A stretch of DNA of 64,000 nt, taken from NCBI GenBank assembly GCA_020744425.1, contig JAGMUV010000026.1, forward strand, positions 124,001 through 188,000. Direction: 5' to 3'. A model generated the notes under the pieces. The model searched no databases. It was not told the origin of the DNA and was given only the letters and a program-made list of their open reading frames with translations. The first letter of the stretch is position 1. The number at the start of each line of letters is the position of its first letter. Both the position numbers and the translations under genes were made by a program. The DNA is from Dactylonectria macrodidyma (Eukaryota; Ascomycota; Sordariomycetes; Hypocreales; Nectriaceae). This document shows positions 32,322 to 41,545 of this stretch, in pieces.

Positions 32322-32535
32322 ACGTTACGTGCTATTAGTGGTTGTGGGAGAGAAATACACAGTGTTCTTTACTCAGCACTGTGCTCAAGCCACAATCGGC
32401 CAGAAATGGATTAATTATTTAATTTTACTCCGTAAGTTGAAAGGGAAGCGCTTATGACCAGACTTGGGCTTGGTTGATCATCCAGGGTTCTCCCTGGTGC
32501 ACTCTTCCAGCCCAGGCCAGCATCAGTTCGCTAAG

Positions 32536-33840
32536 TTAAAATACTACGTCACCCCATGCACATTGGAGCGGCGATGGGGTGCATGGGGTAGCCTCAGCCG
32601 AAGGCTGTGTGTCCGCGGGCCGGGAAGCTATTACTACTACTGCATTATCTACGTACTGATCCATTGCCATGGCATTCTTGGTATTATGTGACATGTACGG
32701 ATTCCGTGTGAGCACCTGCCGTTTCCTAAGCTCCTGGTCCCTCATCTTCATCTTCATGCCATCCGGGGGAGACCCGTAGACCAGGTGATTACGATCAAAT
32801 AGAGCATCCAACATCAGACCCTCGAGCGTTTTCACGCGAGAGACAGCCACGTAGCTTAAACCAGTCTGAAAGTCCCGGCAGGGCAGATCTGTAACTATCA
32901 TGTCTTCGGTGATGTTTTGTGACTTGTGCACGGTAATTGCGTAGCATACGATCAGGGGAAACTGGGTGCGAGCGCAGAGAATGGCTCCGATGAGGAAGTC
33001 CCTCTCCACTGGGAGAGTCGGCACAATCTTCTTGCCATCAGGGGTGGTCAGGAATACCGGTCCGCTGTATTTGTCAAACTCCATCATGATAACACAGGGA
33101 GGGTCTTGGATGGGGTCGGCCCCAGGTGCCCAGCCGATATCGTAAACTGTGCCGCGAGCGCCGTTGCAGAGGCCAACTGGCTGCCAAAGGTTGGACGTCA
33201 GCATCAGACGGGAGCCAATGCATATGGGGATCTGCTTCGCAAGGTTGCCCGCCTTGTCATCAGGCGCAGCAGCCGTGCCGGGGCCGACGTTCTTAGCCAT
33301 GACCTGGATGACTGGCCGGCTGAGGCGGTCGAGGTGATAGTGGTTATATTCGTTCACCCTATCTTTAGTGGCGTCTACTCGTAAGGCGTTGACAAACCTT
33401 GCGACCTCTTGATCGTCTAGTTTTGCCTGTACGCGGCTGGAAAGGAGCTTCCAGGACTCCACAGATAGTTGAAGCAGCCGCAATTCCCCGAGAGCTAGGC
33501 AGAATGCCTCCTGATCGTCGCCACGCTGCCGCTGGACAACTTTCAAGAAGACCGATTTACCTATCGAATTGCCTATATGCGTTTCTGCCCTTGATCTCTA
33601 CTCCCTGAACCTCTTTATCGTAATAAAGCGGCTTCTGCAGCACAGGGGAAGCTGAAAGAAGTCACCAACCAACAGGATGTTCAGGCCGCTAAAGAACTCT
33701 TCGTTCTTATTCGGGAACGCCTCTCGGAGACGGTCATCGATCTACGATAGCTGACGCAGCCCTAGCATGCTCTTCTCATCGATGTTCTGGATGTGCGCTA
33801 TGACCGTCGGCTAATCCAGTGGTTAGCCTGCACAACGAGG
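32536..33840 (-). pseudogene. Helitron Pif1-like helicase, C-terminal part, broken
   Basis: The minus strand encodes the C-terminal half of a Pif1-family helicase: the region before motif III (NIDEKSMLGLRQLS, then GLNILLVGDFFQLP), then QRGDDQEAFCLALGEL, IPICIGSRLMLTSNLW, GLCNGARGTVYDIGW, YAITVHKSQNITEDMIV and FQTGLSYVAVSRVKTLEGL. Lesions: an in-frame TAG after GLRQLS (about 33745), a frameshift at the QLP segment (about 33645) and another near 33560. The Walker A half and the Rep nuclease are gone. It belongs with the N-terminal piece at 33894-34625; together they form an internally deleted Helitron. Confidence 0.8.
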
Positions 33841-33893
33841 ACGATCACCGCCAGGGATACCTTCTCCAGGCTCATCAGGAAGTGCAGAGACGC

Positions 33894-34625
33894 CTAGTTG
33901 AGATATCGAGGGAGTGAGGGAGACAGTCTCCCCCGCACGGCGCCGTGAACGATGGTCGCGCTGTATAGCCACCTGCCTTGTCTTCGCCTCAGCCTGGAGG
34001 CATCATCTGGTGAGTCTTTCCCGCCCTTATGGAACCTAGAAGCCAAGTAAGAGTACTCAGCATCAGTTGTGCTGCTTGGGACAGTAGATGGATCAGAATG
34101 TGACGCGATTTGATCGGTCGTTGGCTGTACGGTCGGTGAGGGAGCAAGAGTCCGGAAGTTGCGCAAGCTTTGTTGGGTTGGTGGGATTGGCGTCCCCAGC
34201 ACCACCTGCGGCTGGCTAATTGGCTCTCCGAATAAACTCCTAGCTGTATGAAGTTGCCGCAGCTTCTCTGGCGATGTAGGCTGGGTTCCGGATCTCTCGT
34301 TGGGAGGCGATAGGCCAGCATCTCCGTCGGTTCTCTTCGTGGCAGGTCTGCCAGGTGAGGATGGACGAAGTGCAATGTTCCGCAGCGTCTGGAGCGCGAC
34401 TTTGGATCTAGAATGCTTCATTTGGTGAGGGTTAAGAGTCTTATAGACGAGGAAGGCAGAGCTTACATGGGAAACGCGCTGGTTACGGCAGTCTATGCAT
34501 TGCTTAGTTTGCCCAGCAAACTGCCTCTTTGCTGTGAAGGCAGTCTCCGGTCTCTCCCCACAACGAGCACAAACAACGAAGAGTAAATCATTAGAGAGCT
34601 CTTCGGGGTTGAGACCGAAATCCAT
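33894..34625 (-). pseudogene. Helitron N-terminal fragment
   Basis: A 243-codon frame from an ATG at 34625. A zinc-ribbon-like N-terminus (CARCGERPET, then CIDCRNQR) is followed by a low-complexity Ser/Pro-rich linker with VVLGTPIPPT, the same signature as the relic at 23.6-24.7 kb. The frame ends in unrelated Arg-rich sequence, where the deletion to the helicase piece lies. The left LINE inserted about 60 bp upstream of this start. Confidence 0.6.
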
Positions 34626-34989
34626 TACTCAATCAACGAGGCCATATCGAGACCTGTCGAATTGGGGAGATGAATTGAACGCGTGGTAGTAGTAGTAGTA
34701 GATTTATTACGCCCGGGAGAACGGATCTCATAGGGCCATGGAACACGCTATGCTATTTACATTTCTGCCACCTTCAATCCTGGCCACAAGTAAAGCCCCA
34801 CTTTCTCTCCCTGGATCGCTTTCGTTTGGCCTCGCTTGACTCTCTGACAGGCCTGCTTGAAGGCCAATTTCTCCAAGTGTTCAGCATCCTATCCTCAGCA
34901 GCTGAAGCGTGGTCTGTCAAAATGAGGCTGTACTGTGTTAGTATTGTGCCACTGTTTCCTGGTTCCGGCTGTTAGTATGTCCCATTCTC

Positions 34990-37900
34990 CTACTTCACTC
35001 CCAACCTTCCTGTCTTCATCGCAAATTTGATCGTTGCTCGCACCGCCTGTAGGTTAGGTGACCACTTCGGTCCGTCCAATGCCGACTTTCCTCCCAAAAA
35101 GAACGATAGGTTTCCTATCTCGCTTTGCCTGATTTGTCTTATGCCTCCGCGTTGTGCGTCCCACTTGGTGCATCGAAAGAGAAAATGTTCCATCGTCTCG
35201 ACTGCCCTTCCACAGTCGCACAAGTCTGATTCCACTGCACCGATCCTCGACAGGTAGCTGTTAATCCTCGCCATTCCCGTGCGCAACTGCGAAAGCGTGT
35301 CTGCTTCGCGCCTCTTCAGTCCGTCGTACAGCACCTTTGTGTGTTTTCCTGGTAGCGCTTTGTCAACCCTCTTGGAGAAGCCGCCCACTCTGTCCGGTAG
35401 TGTCTGGTGCTTTTGTAGCTGCTCTCTCGCTAGTCTTATCCGCGTCGATCGGGCTTGGTACGGCTGTGTCTCTGGCATGCGCCCCGATTCAGTTGCTCTC
35501 TGGGCCTGTCTCTTCGCCTTGGGCCCCAAGGGGAACGCATCATCCCGAGAGGGTACCCAAATCATCTTGACCCTGTTGTTGCCTTTTCTTAGCCGTCGGA
35601 TGTGGTTGTAGATTTCTCGGATGGCGCACTGTCCCGATTGTTGTCGTGGTCGCGCGATCGCCTTCAGTGCTGACTGGCCGCTTGACAGTATGGTAAGCCT
35701 TCGGTCCCGTAATCCGTCAGGCATGCATCGCAATGCCATTGCTATCGCCCCTAGCTCGGCTGTGTAGGGGTTCTGGTCGTCTCGCGAGCCGAGAGTGACC
35801 GAGTACCTGGCCATGACCCTATTCTCTCGCCCTGCTGCTTTGTGGCTGATGATGCCTCCCATGCCCGTCATTCCTCCTCTGTCGGAAGCGCTGGTCGCGA
35901 TGGTGATGTCTTCGACACTGTTGGCTGCCGCTATCGCCACCTTCCGATCTGCCTCACACACCAGCGACACGCGGGGGTGCCACGGCGGTGCTGCATAGGC
36001 TTCGATTGTTTCCATCCGCCCGATTCCGCTCTCGCCGAGGGCAAGCGCCAGTCTCTTCATCGGCGAGATGTACCTTCGACTCACTGATACTTTGAGTGTC
36101 GCTAGCGGGTGCTTCTTTGGCAGCGTGTGCATATTGATGTACAACTTCATTCCAGCCAGAGCATGTCGCTCGTGTACTGTTTGGATGTTGGCTTCCGCTT
36201 CAGCTACTGCCCTCGCCACCGTCTGGAAGGCTCCCGTGATGGCCCGCGCTCCTATTTTCTGTGCCCTGTTGAACTCTTTCAATTCCCTTTCGCCGCGCGC
36301 ATGCGCCCATACGACAGACGCGTAGTCCATGGCTGGGGCCACGGTTGCGACGAAGAGTTGTCTGGCAGCTTGTGGTGGCAGCATCCTGAGTCTCCTTAGA
36401 CACATGGCTGCCAAGAGACCTTTCGTGGCGGCCTTGGCCATGTGTTCCTTGAACCTGAGCCCCGTGTCCATGATTACCCCTAAGAGTTTGGCCTTCGCTT
36501 TGGGCTTGACTTCCTCTCCATTGATCGTGAACGGCGCCTCGCTGGTGCGTTCAGCTACGCGCGTGAAGTGGACAATTGCTGTCTTGTCATGCTCAAACGT
36601 CGCTCCACTGCGTTTCCCCCACGCCAGTGCCCGGTCAATGATGGCTTGTATGCCGTCCCTGTTCGCCTCCGCCGTCGGCCCCGTGACCCAGGCCGAGTAG
36701 TCGTCGACAAACGCCATCGATCCGCCTTTCGAGTTAATCTTGCTTTGCACAAGGTCTGCGTTGAAGAACAGGAAAAGCACTGGCGAGAGCGGCGATCCTT
36801 GGGGAAGGCCGGCTTGCGGCAGCTCCCGTTGCTCTGACGTGTAGTCGTTCACCACAATGCTGGCCGTGCGATTGGAGCAGAACGCGCTTATCCATTGCAC
36901 CAGCTTCTTGGGGATACCTCTTGCTTCCAGCCTCTGTAGCAGTCTGTCATCGAACACGCCGTTGTACGCGCCTTTGATGTCGAAGCTGGCCAAGCTGACC
37001 ACCTTGCGGTTCCGCCATGCTTTGTACACTTGTTCTTGGAAGAGCAGCAGAGCCTGCTCTGCCGACCGCCGCTTCCTTGCCCCAAAGTGGTTTGTGGGCA
37101 GGAGCCCGAACGTCTCGGCGGCGTATGAGATCCTGTCCGCCACTACCGCCTCGAGGATCTTTCCCAGCGTCGACAGCAGCGAGATTGGTCTCCAGGCCTT
37201 TGCGAGTGCGTAGTCGCCCTTGTCCGGCTTCTTGAGCGGGATGATCTTTGCGCTTCTCCACTGGTCTGGTAGCTGTCCTTCATCCAGTGAGGTGCGGAAC
37301 AGATGCATCACGCGTTCCTTGACCACCGGCCACAGTTGCTTCCACACCATCGCCGGCACGCCGTCTTCTCCGGGTGCTTTCCACGCCTTGGCTGCCATGA
37401 CTTTTTCTTCCACCTCCTCCAACGTCAAATCCGGCATTGCCACTTCTCTCCGCCGCGGCCGTGGACCTTCGTCTTCGATGGTTGCTGGTAGCGGCGGGAA
37501 GAATGTCGTCAGCAGTTCTTCTGCCTGTTCCGCTTTATCCTGCGTTGTCGTCCCGTCCGCCCTTTTCAGCCGGGGGATTTTGTCGCCGACCATGTCGCCA
37601 CCAGGTTTAAGGTATTTGGCCGCCCGCCAGATGTTGGTCCCGTCTGCGAGGAAGTCCTCCCAGTGGGCCCTCTTCTGTCTTCTGATGGTGTCGTGGTACT
37701 CTTTGCCTGCTACCCTCGCTCTGCTTTCTAGGTTGTCCTGCCTATGGCCTGCGCGGCGCTGTGCCCTTGCCAGGTTCCTCCAGTACGTGTAGGCTTTCCG
37801 GAGTCGGGTGAGGTCTGTTGTCCACCATCTCTTTGCGTATGGTGATGGCTTCGCCCGAGGAACCAGTGCGTGGATTGCACCGAGGACTGCCTCCATCAAC

Positions 37901-38760
37901 CTGTCCGTCTGTGCCTGAACTCCGCCATCCCACGGAAGTGGTGCTAGTTGGTCCTTCACCCTCTCCTTGATCGCATTCCATGGTGCGTTCTTGAAGAGAA
38001 GTCCAGGGCCAGCTGTCCTCTGCGGCGTTGTGAGGTCAAACTCTGTCCGGATTGCCCTGTGGTCCGACCCGTGTTCGGTCTGGTGTATGCCGCAGTGAAC
38101 CATCTCTTCAGCCAGTTCAGACGACGCAAGCATCAGGTCGATCGTGCTCTCCGCACCACTCCTCTCCCAGGTTTTCGTTCCCCTGGGAAGGAGGCTGAGG
38201 AGGCCATGCTCGTCCATGAGGTCGATGATTGGATCTGCCTCCCCTTGGCGTCTGCCCGTCACCTCGTCACCTCCCCATAGTTGGTCGTGGCGGTTGAAGT
38301 CGCCTGCCAAGATCACGTCCGTTCTTTTCCCTGTGCTGTTGCGGAAGCCCGTCATCACCCTGTGCAGTTGCTCCATTGCCGTGCGTAGAGCATTCTCATT
38401 ACTCCCTTCCACATACACCGATACCACTAGGACGTCCCGGTCGGGCAGTCGTATTATTGCTCCCGTCAGGTCGGCTGACGGTATCGGCACCTGCTCCGCC
38501 TCCAGGTCCCTGCGGATCCAGAGCATGCTGCGGATCGGCCATCGCATCTCGTGTCTCTTTGTCGGTATAAATCTCGTCCAGTTTCTGTGGTTGTTTGGTG
38601 CTGTCATCACCGCACCGTCAATGTTCAGCGCGTATGGTTCGGCTATTGCCAGCACCGCGTAGTCCCGCAAGTCTCCGTCGTTCATCATGCTCAATTGCAC
38701 CGCATCCCTCTTCCCCACGTTAAGCTGGAGGATCTGGAGGTTAGTGCACATTGCCGTCAT
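34990..38760 (-). CDS. LINE ORF2: endonuclease / reverse transcriptase / degenerate RNase H
   Basis: A 1256-residue polyprotein starting at the ATG overlapping the end of ORF1. The APE-type endonuclease (residues about 5-225) has its catalytic set: LQLNVGK, AIAEPYA, LAGDFNRHDQLWGG, STIDLMLAS, GSDHRAI. In the reverse transcriptase (about 500-800), motif A reads SFDIKGAYN, B is QAGLPQGSPLSPVLF, and C is FVDDY. An RNase H-like region (about 990-1120) keeps YTAELGAIAMAL but lacks the usual Asp at TSASDRGG and at SSGQSALKAI. A C-terminal CDCGRAVETMEHFLFRC gives a Cys/His finger typical of fungal LINEs. No stop or frameshift. Function: target-primed reverse transcription. Confidence 0.93.
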   Translation of the reverse strand: MTAMCTNLQILQLNVGKRDAVQLSMMNDGDLRDYAVLAIAEPYALNIDGAVMTAPNNHRNWTRFIPTKRHEMRWPIRSMLWIRRDLEAEQVPIPSADLTGAIIRLPDRDVLVVSVYVEGSNENALRTAMEQLHRVMTGFRNSTGKRTDVILAGDFNRHDQLWGGDEVTGRRQGEADPIIDLMDEHGLLSLLPRGTKTWERSGAESTIDLMLASSELAEEMVHCGIHQTEHGSDHRAIRTEFDLTTPQRTAGPGLLFKNAPWNAIKERVKDQLAPLPWDGGVQAQTDRLMEAVLGAIHALVPRAKPSPYAKRWWTTDLTRLRKAYTYWRNLARAQRRAGHRQDNLESRARVAGKEYHDTIRRQKRAHWEDFLADGTNIWRAAKYLKPGGDMVGDKIPRLKRADGTTTQDKAEQAEELLTTFFPPLPATIEDEGPRPRRREVAMPDLTLEEVEEKVMAAKAWKAPGEDGVPAMVWKQLWPVVKERVMHLFRTSLDEGQLPDQWRSAKIIPLKKPDKGDYALAKAWRPISLLSTLGKILEAVVADRISYAAETFGLLPTNHFGARKRRSAEQALLLFQEQVYKAWRNRKVVSLASFDIKGAYNGVFDDRLLQRLEARGIPKKLVQWISAFCSNRTASIVVNDYTSEQRELPQAGLPQGSPLSPVLFLFFNADLVQSKINSKGGSMAFVDDYSAWVTGPTAEANRDGIQAIIDRALAWGKRSGATFEHDKTAIVHFTRVAERTSEAPFTINGEEVKPKAKAKLLGVIMDTGLRFKEHMAKAATKGLLAAMCLRRLRMLPPQAARQLFVATVAPAMDYASVVWAHARGERELKEFNRAQKIGARAITGAFQTVARAVAEAEANIQTVHERHALAGMKLYINMHTLPKKHPLATLKVSVSRRYISPMKRLALALGESGIGRMETIEAYAAPPWHPRVSLVCEADRKVAIAAANSVEDITIATSASDRGGMTGMGGIISHKAAGRENRVMARYSVTLGSRDDQNPYTAELGAIAMALRCMPDGLRDRRLTILSSGQSALKAIARPRQQSGQCAIREIYNHIRRLRKGNNRVKMIWVPSRDDAFPLGPKAKRQAQRATESGRMPETQPYQARSTRIRLAREQLQKHQTLPDRVGGFSKRVDKALPGKHTKVLYDGLKRREADTLSQLRTGMARINSYLSRIGAVESDLCDCGRAVETMEHFLFRCTKWDAQRGGIRQIRQSEIGNLSFFLGGKSALDGPKWSPNLQAVRATIKFAMKTGRLGVK

Positions 38761-40225
38761 GTAGTTGTCGTACTCGGCAGTTGCGACTGAGCGATTCGTG
38801 TGGCCCTCTGCAGAGAACGCACTTCGGCTCGATCGCCTGGCACTGTGTGTGGCGGTGTCCCGTTTCCGCACATTTGCCGCATCGCTGGGGTCTGTTGCAG
38901 GTGAAGGCTTTGTGACCAAGCTCCCAGCAGTTGTAGCATTGGACTGGGCCTTGGCGTCGCTCGAAAACGTTGGTGCTGGCCGACTCCCCAGCGAGGTGAA
39001 AGTATCTCTCTTCCAGCAAGCGTTGCGCATCGCTCACCTTCGTAACGTAGATCACCATCGAGCCGTAGGATTTCCCATTCTCCTTGTCGCTGAGCCACTG
39101 CATCTTGGCAATCGTCACTCCGTTCTCCTTTCCCAGCGCCTCCGCTGTGCCTGGCAGCACGTTGCCAGCTGCGTCCAGGACCGCTGCCCTGTTTGCGCCG
39201 TCAACTTTGACCGGATACAGTTGGTCCCTGAGGACTCTTGCGCCCTTGACTGCTGTCTTCTCTGCCGCTTCCTTGACGAGCTTCATCTCCGACTCGTCTC
39301 GGCAGATCACCTTAATACGGTCTGCGTTCTTTGCGTTCCTCACCACAGCTGCACACCTCCAGTCCTGTCGGCCCTCCTTCTTTCGCATCTCCTCCTCAAT
39401 GGCCTGTCGAATTCCTCCCACTTGCGCTTTGCCCTTCTCCTCCTCGTTGACACGCGATGTGTCGATAGTGCAGAAGAGAGTATCGGTAAGTGTGGATGGT
39501 GTTGTTTGCATCGACGCGAGGGTTTGAACGTTGCTTGGCTGGCTTGACGGCGGGGTACGGGCTACGTCTGCATACGATGGGTGCGGGCTCGTCTGGGCGC
39601 TGTTGGCCTGAATACTTTTGGCCATCGCGTCTAGTTGCTCTCGCAACTGCTTTGTTTCTTCTGCCGCTTGTTCCCTCACCTGCCTGAGCTGTTCAATCAG
39701 CTGCTCGCGCATCTGTTTCATCTCACGTGCTGTCTGTTCCTGCATGCTTCTGGTTTCCTCGGCTTTCTTCCGGTCGTCAGCCGCCTCGGCCCTGACCGTC
39801 CGTATCTCCTGCTGGAGTTGTCGGATCATCTCCAGCTGATCGCTAATCACCTTTGTCGCTTTCTGCTGGTTCTCCATCAAAGCATCCCAGAGTCTCTCCA
39901 GCATCTGTTTCTGCTTGCTCATGAGATGGCTCGACGTTTCCTGGAGCATCGTCTGGAGCGTCGTCTGGAGCATCATCTGCATTAGCGATGAATCGCTGCG
40001 GGCCGCGCCATCCACAGCCTGCAGTCCCTCGTCCGCATTGTCCCAGTCGTTGTCGCCTGCTGCCACTTGCTTTGTGCCGGCATTCTTCGATGTCCCGGCC
40101 TGGCTTGAGGCTACTTGCCAAAACTTTTGGGCTTTCGCGGTTGGTTTCACGGGTCTCGACGAGCGACGCGTCGCGGTCACCGAATCCCCACCCGCGACCA
40201 GGATCTCCTCAGCGGTCGCGTCCAT
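38741..40225 (-). CDS. LINE ORF1: RNA-binding protein with three zinc knuckles
   Basis: A 494-residue protein. The first 80 residues are basic/low complexity. A long coiled coil follows (QLEMIRQLQQEIRTVRAEA through QLREQLDAMAK, about 95-205), then a central globular region, and three C-terminal knuckles: CYNCWELGHKAFTC, CGKCAETGHRHTQC and CVLCRGPHESLSRNC. This is the usual ORF1 layout of Tad-type elements, forming the RNP with element RNA. The ATG at 40225 is first in the frame. The last 20 nt overlap the ORF2 start (+1 frame), which suggests translation of ORF2 by termination-reinitiation or a similar coupling. Confidence 0.9.
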   Translation of the reverse strand: MDATAEEILVAGGDSVTATRRSSRPVKPTAKAQKFWQVASSQAGTSKNAGTKQVAAGDNDWDNADEGLQAVDGAARSDSSLMQMMLQTTLQTMLQETSSHLMSKQKQMLERLWDALMENQQKATKVISDQLEMIRQLQQEIRTVRAEAADDRKKAEETRSMQEQTAREMKQMREQLIEQLRQVREQAAEETKQLREQLDAMAKSIQANSAQTSPHPSYADVARTPPSSQPSNVQTLASMQTTPSTLTDTLFCTIDTSRVNEEEKGKAQVGGIRQAIEEEMRKKEGRQDWRCAAVVRNAKNADRIKVICRDESEMKLVKEAAEKTAVKGARVLRDQLYPVKVDGANRAAVLDAAGNVLPGTAEALGKENGVTIAKMQWLSDKENGKSYGSMVIYVTKVSDAQRLLEERYFHLAGESASTNVFERRQGPVQCYNCWELGHKAFTCNRPQRCGKCAETGHRHTQCQAIEPKCVLCRGPHESLSRNCRVRQLHDGNVH

Positions 40226-40273
40226 CTCCCGGTGCCACGCTCGAGGCAGCGCCAACCCGTTCTTTCGCCTAGA

Positions 40274-40343
40274 AGAGTGTAAAGAGTGTAAAGAGTGTAA
40301 AGAGTGTAAAGAGTGTAAAGAGTGTAAAGAGTGTAAAGAGTGT
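40274..40343. repeat. LINE leader tandem repeat, 8 copies (left LINE)
   Basis: AAAGAGTGT-type units of 9 bp, eight copies. The right LINE has six at 50401-50453. They lie in the presumed promoter/leader just upstream of ORF1. Confidence 0.95.
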
Positions 40344-41545
40344 CGAACGCGTGGTACTGGTACAGTACTCTCTAAAGTGAATATGATGAGCAGCAGCAGT
40401 GTGTTAATTCTGCGTCCTAGTTACGTATCGACCCCACCCTGGGTCCAGCACTCCAGACGCTCCCGTCACAGCGCTAAATAACCCCGACGGCTGGGTGGCC
40501 CCCAATAGAGCGACGGGTCCCCGTCGTTTTAACCGGCGACGGACCCGTCGCTATTACGTCAGCATGACCTATGACAAAATAAGCACACAACAGTAGCTGT
40601 GGGTTTTTCGCGTATTGAGTGTGTGTTATTTCTGTCATCCTAAGACCCTTGTCAGGGGTAATTGCGTAATGCAGCAGACTCTCAACTGCCGTGCCTCCTT
40701 ACGGACCCGTCGCTATAAGTCATCATGGACTACATACGAAGCGAAGGCGCTTTTCCTGACAATTGCCTGCCTCCTGAGTGTGATTACGCATCAAGAGAAG
40801 CCCTACTTGCATCTATCAACGAATGGGCAGCTGCTCGCGGCTACGCCTTCATCTCAAGACGATCAACGCGAGAGAAATCGGGCAAGATAACGGTCACATA
40901 TGCTTGTGACCGTAACTGCCGACCACCAGATGCCTCAAGAAAACGCATTCGGAAGACAGCTACACGAGGAACAAGCTGCCCCTTCTCAATACTGGCCAAG
41001 CAGTCTCCTAGTGGCACTACATGGTCTCTTCGTCATCGTCCAGATAGACGATTTGCTATACATAACCATCCACCAAGTCTTCATCAAACTGCTCATAGCC
41101 AGCACCGAATACTCTCTGATGCCGACAAGGCAAGTATCAAGAGTCTCGCAGATGCTGGCATTGAAGCAAGGGATATCCGAACCATCCTGCAAAATAACTC
41201 GACGTCAATGGCTAGCCAGCAAGATATCTACAACTACATTGCTGAAGTCAAACGAGATCGCCTTAAGGGCCAGAGCAGCATCCATGCTCTAGCTAAGCAG
41301 CTCGAGGAGGATGGATTCTGGAAAGAGACCCAGGTTGACCACAATAGTCGGGTAACAGGCCTTCTGTTTGCGCATCCAAGGTCATTGGCATACCTTGAGG
41401 CGTATCCAGATATCCTAATCTTGGACTGTACGTACAAAACGAATAAGTACAAGATGCCCCTTCTTGATATGGTTGGGGTAGATGCTTGCGGACGCTCCTT
41501 CTGCATTGCATTTGCTTTCCTCAATGGCGAAGCTGAGGAGGACTA

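Larger units (their letters stand above)
31704..32535. other. Intergenic; Helitron 3' side
   Basis: No gene seen. It contains the 14-bp tandem repeat and the hairpin listed separately. Confidence 0.4.
34687..40409 (-). mobile_element. Full-length Tad-type LINE, left copy
   Basis: A minus-strand non-LTR retrotransposon of about 5.7 kb: leader with 9-bp tandem repeats (8 copies), overlapping ORF1 and ORF2, 3' end with (CTA)5 tail (TAG on the plus strand at 34687-34701). Its translations and antisense frames are the same throughout as the right copy at 50335-56043, so the two are virtually identical at the DNA level. Its flanks do not form a target duplication with each other. Confidence 0.93.

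Noticed and set aside
38765..39547. A 260-codon frame antisense to LINE ORF1, also present at 51179-51961
   Set aside because: It is preserved only because the sense ORF is; it shows no domain, low-complexity Leu/Ser/Cys text, and appears identically in both copies as a mirror of ORF1.
39915..40481. A 188-codon frame with (KEC)n repeats on the plus strand
   Set aside because: The repeats are the translation of the LINE leader's 9-bp tandem repeat and the frame length simply changes with repeat number between copies.
40500..40642. Long repeat at 40.5 kb as satellite or rDNA spacer
   Set aside because: Its only other copy here is the inverted one at 50182-50324 and a MULE transposase begins just inside, so it is a terminal inverted repeat.
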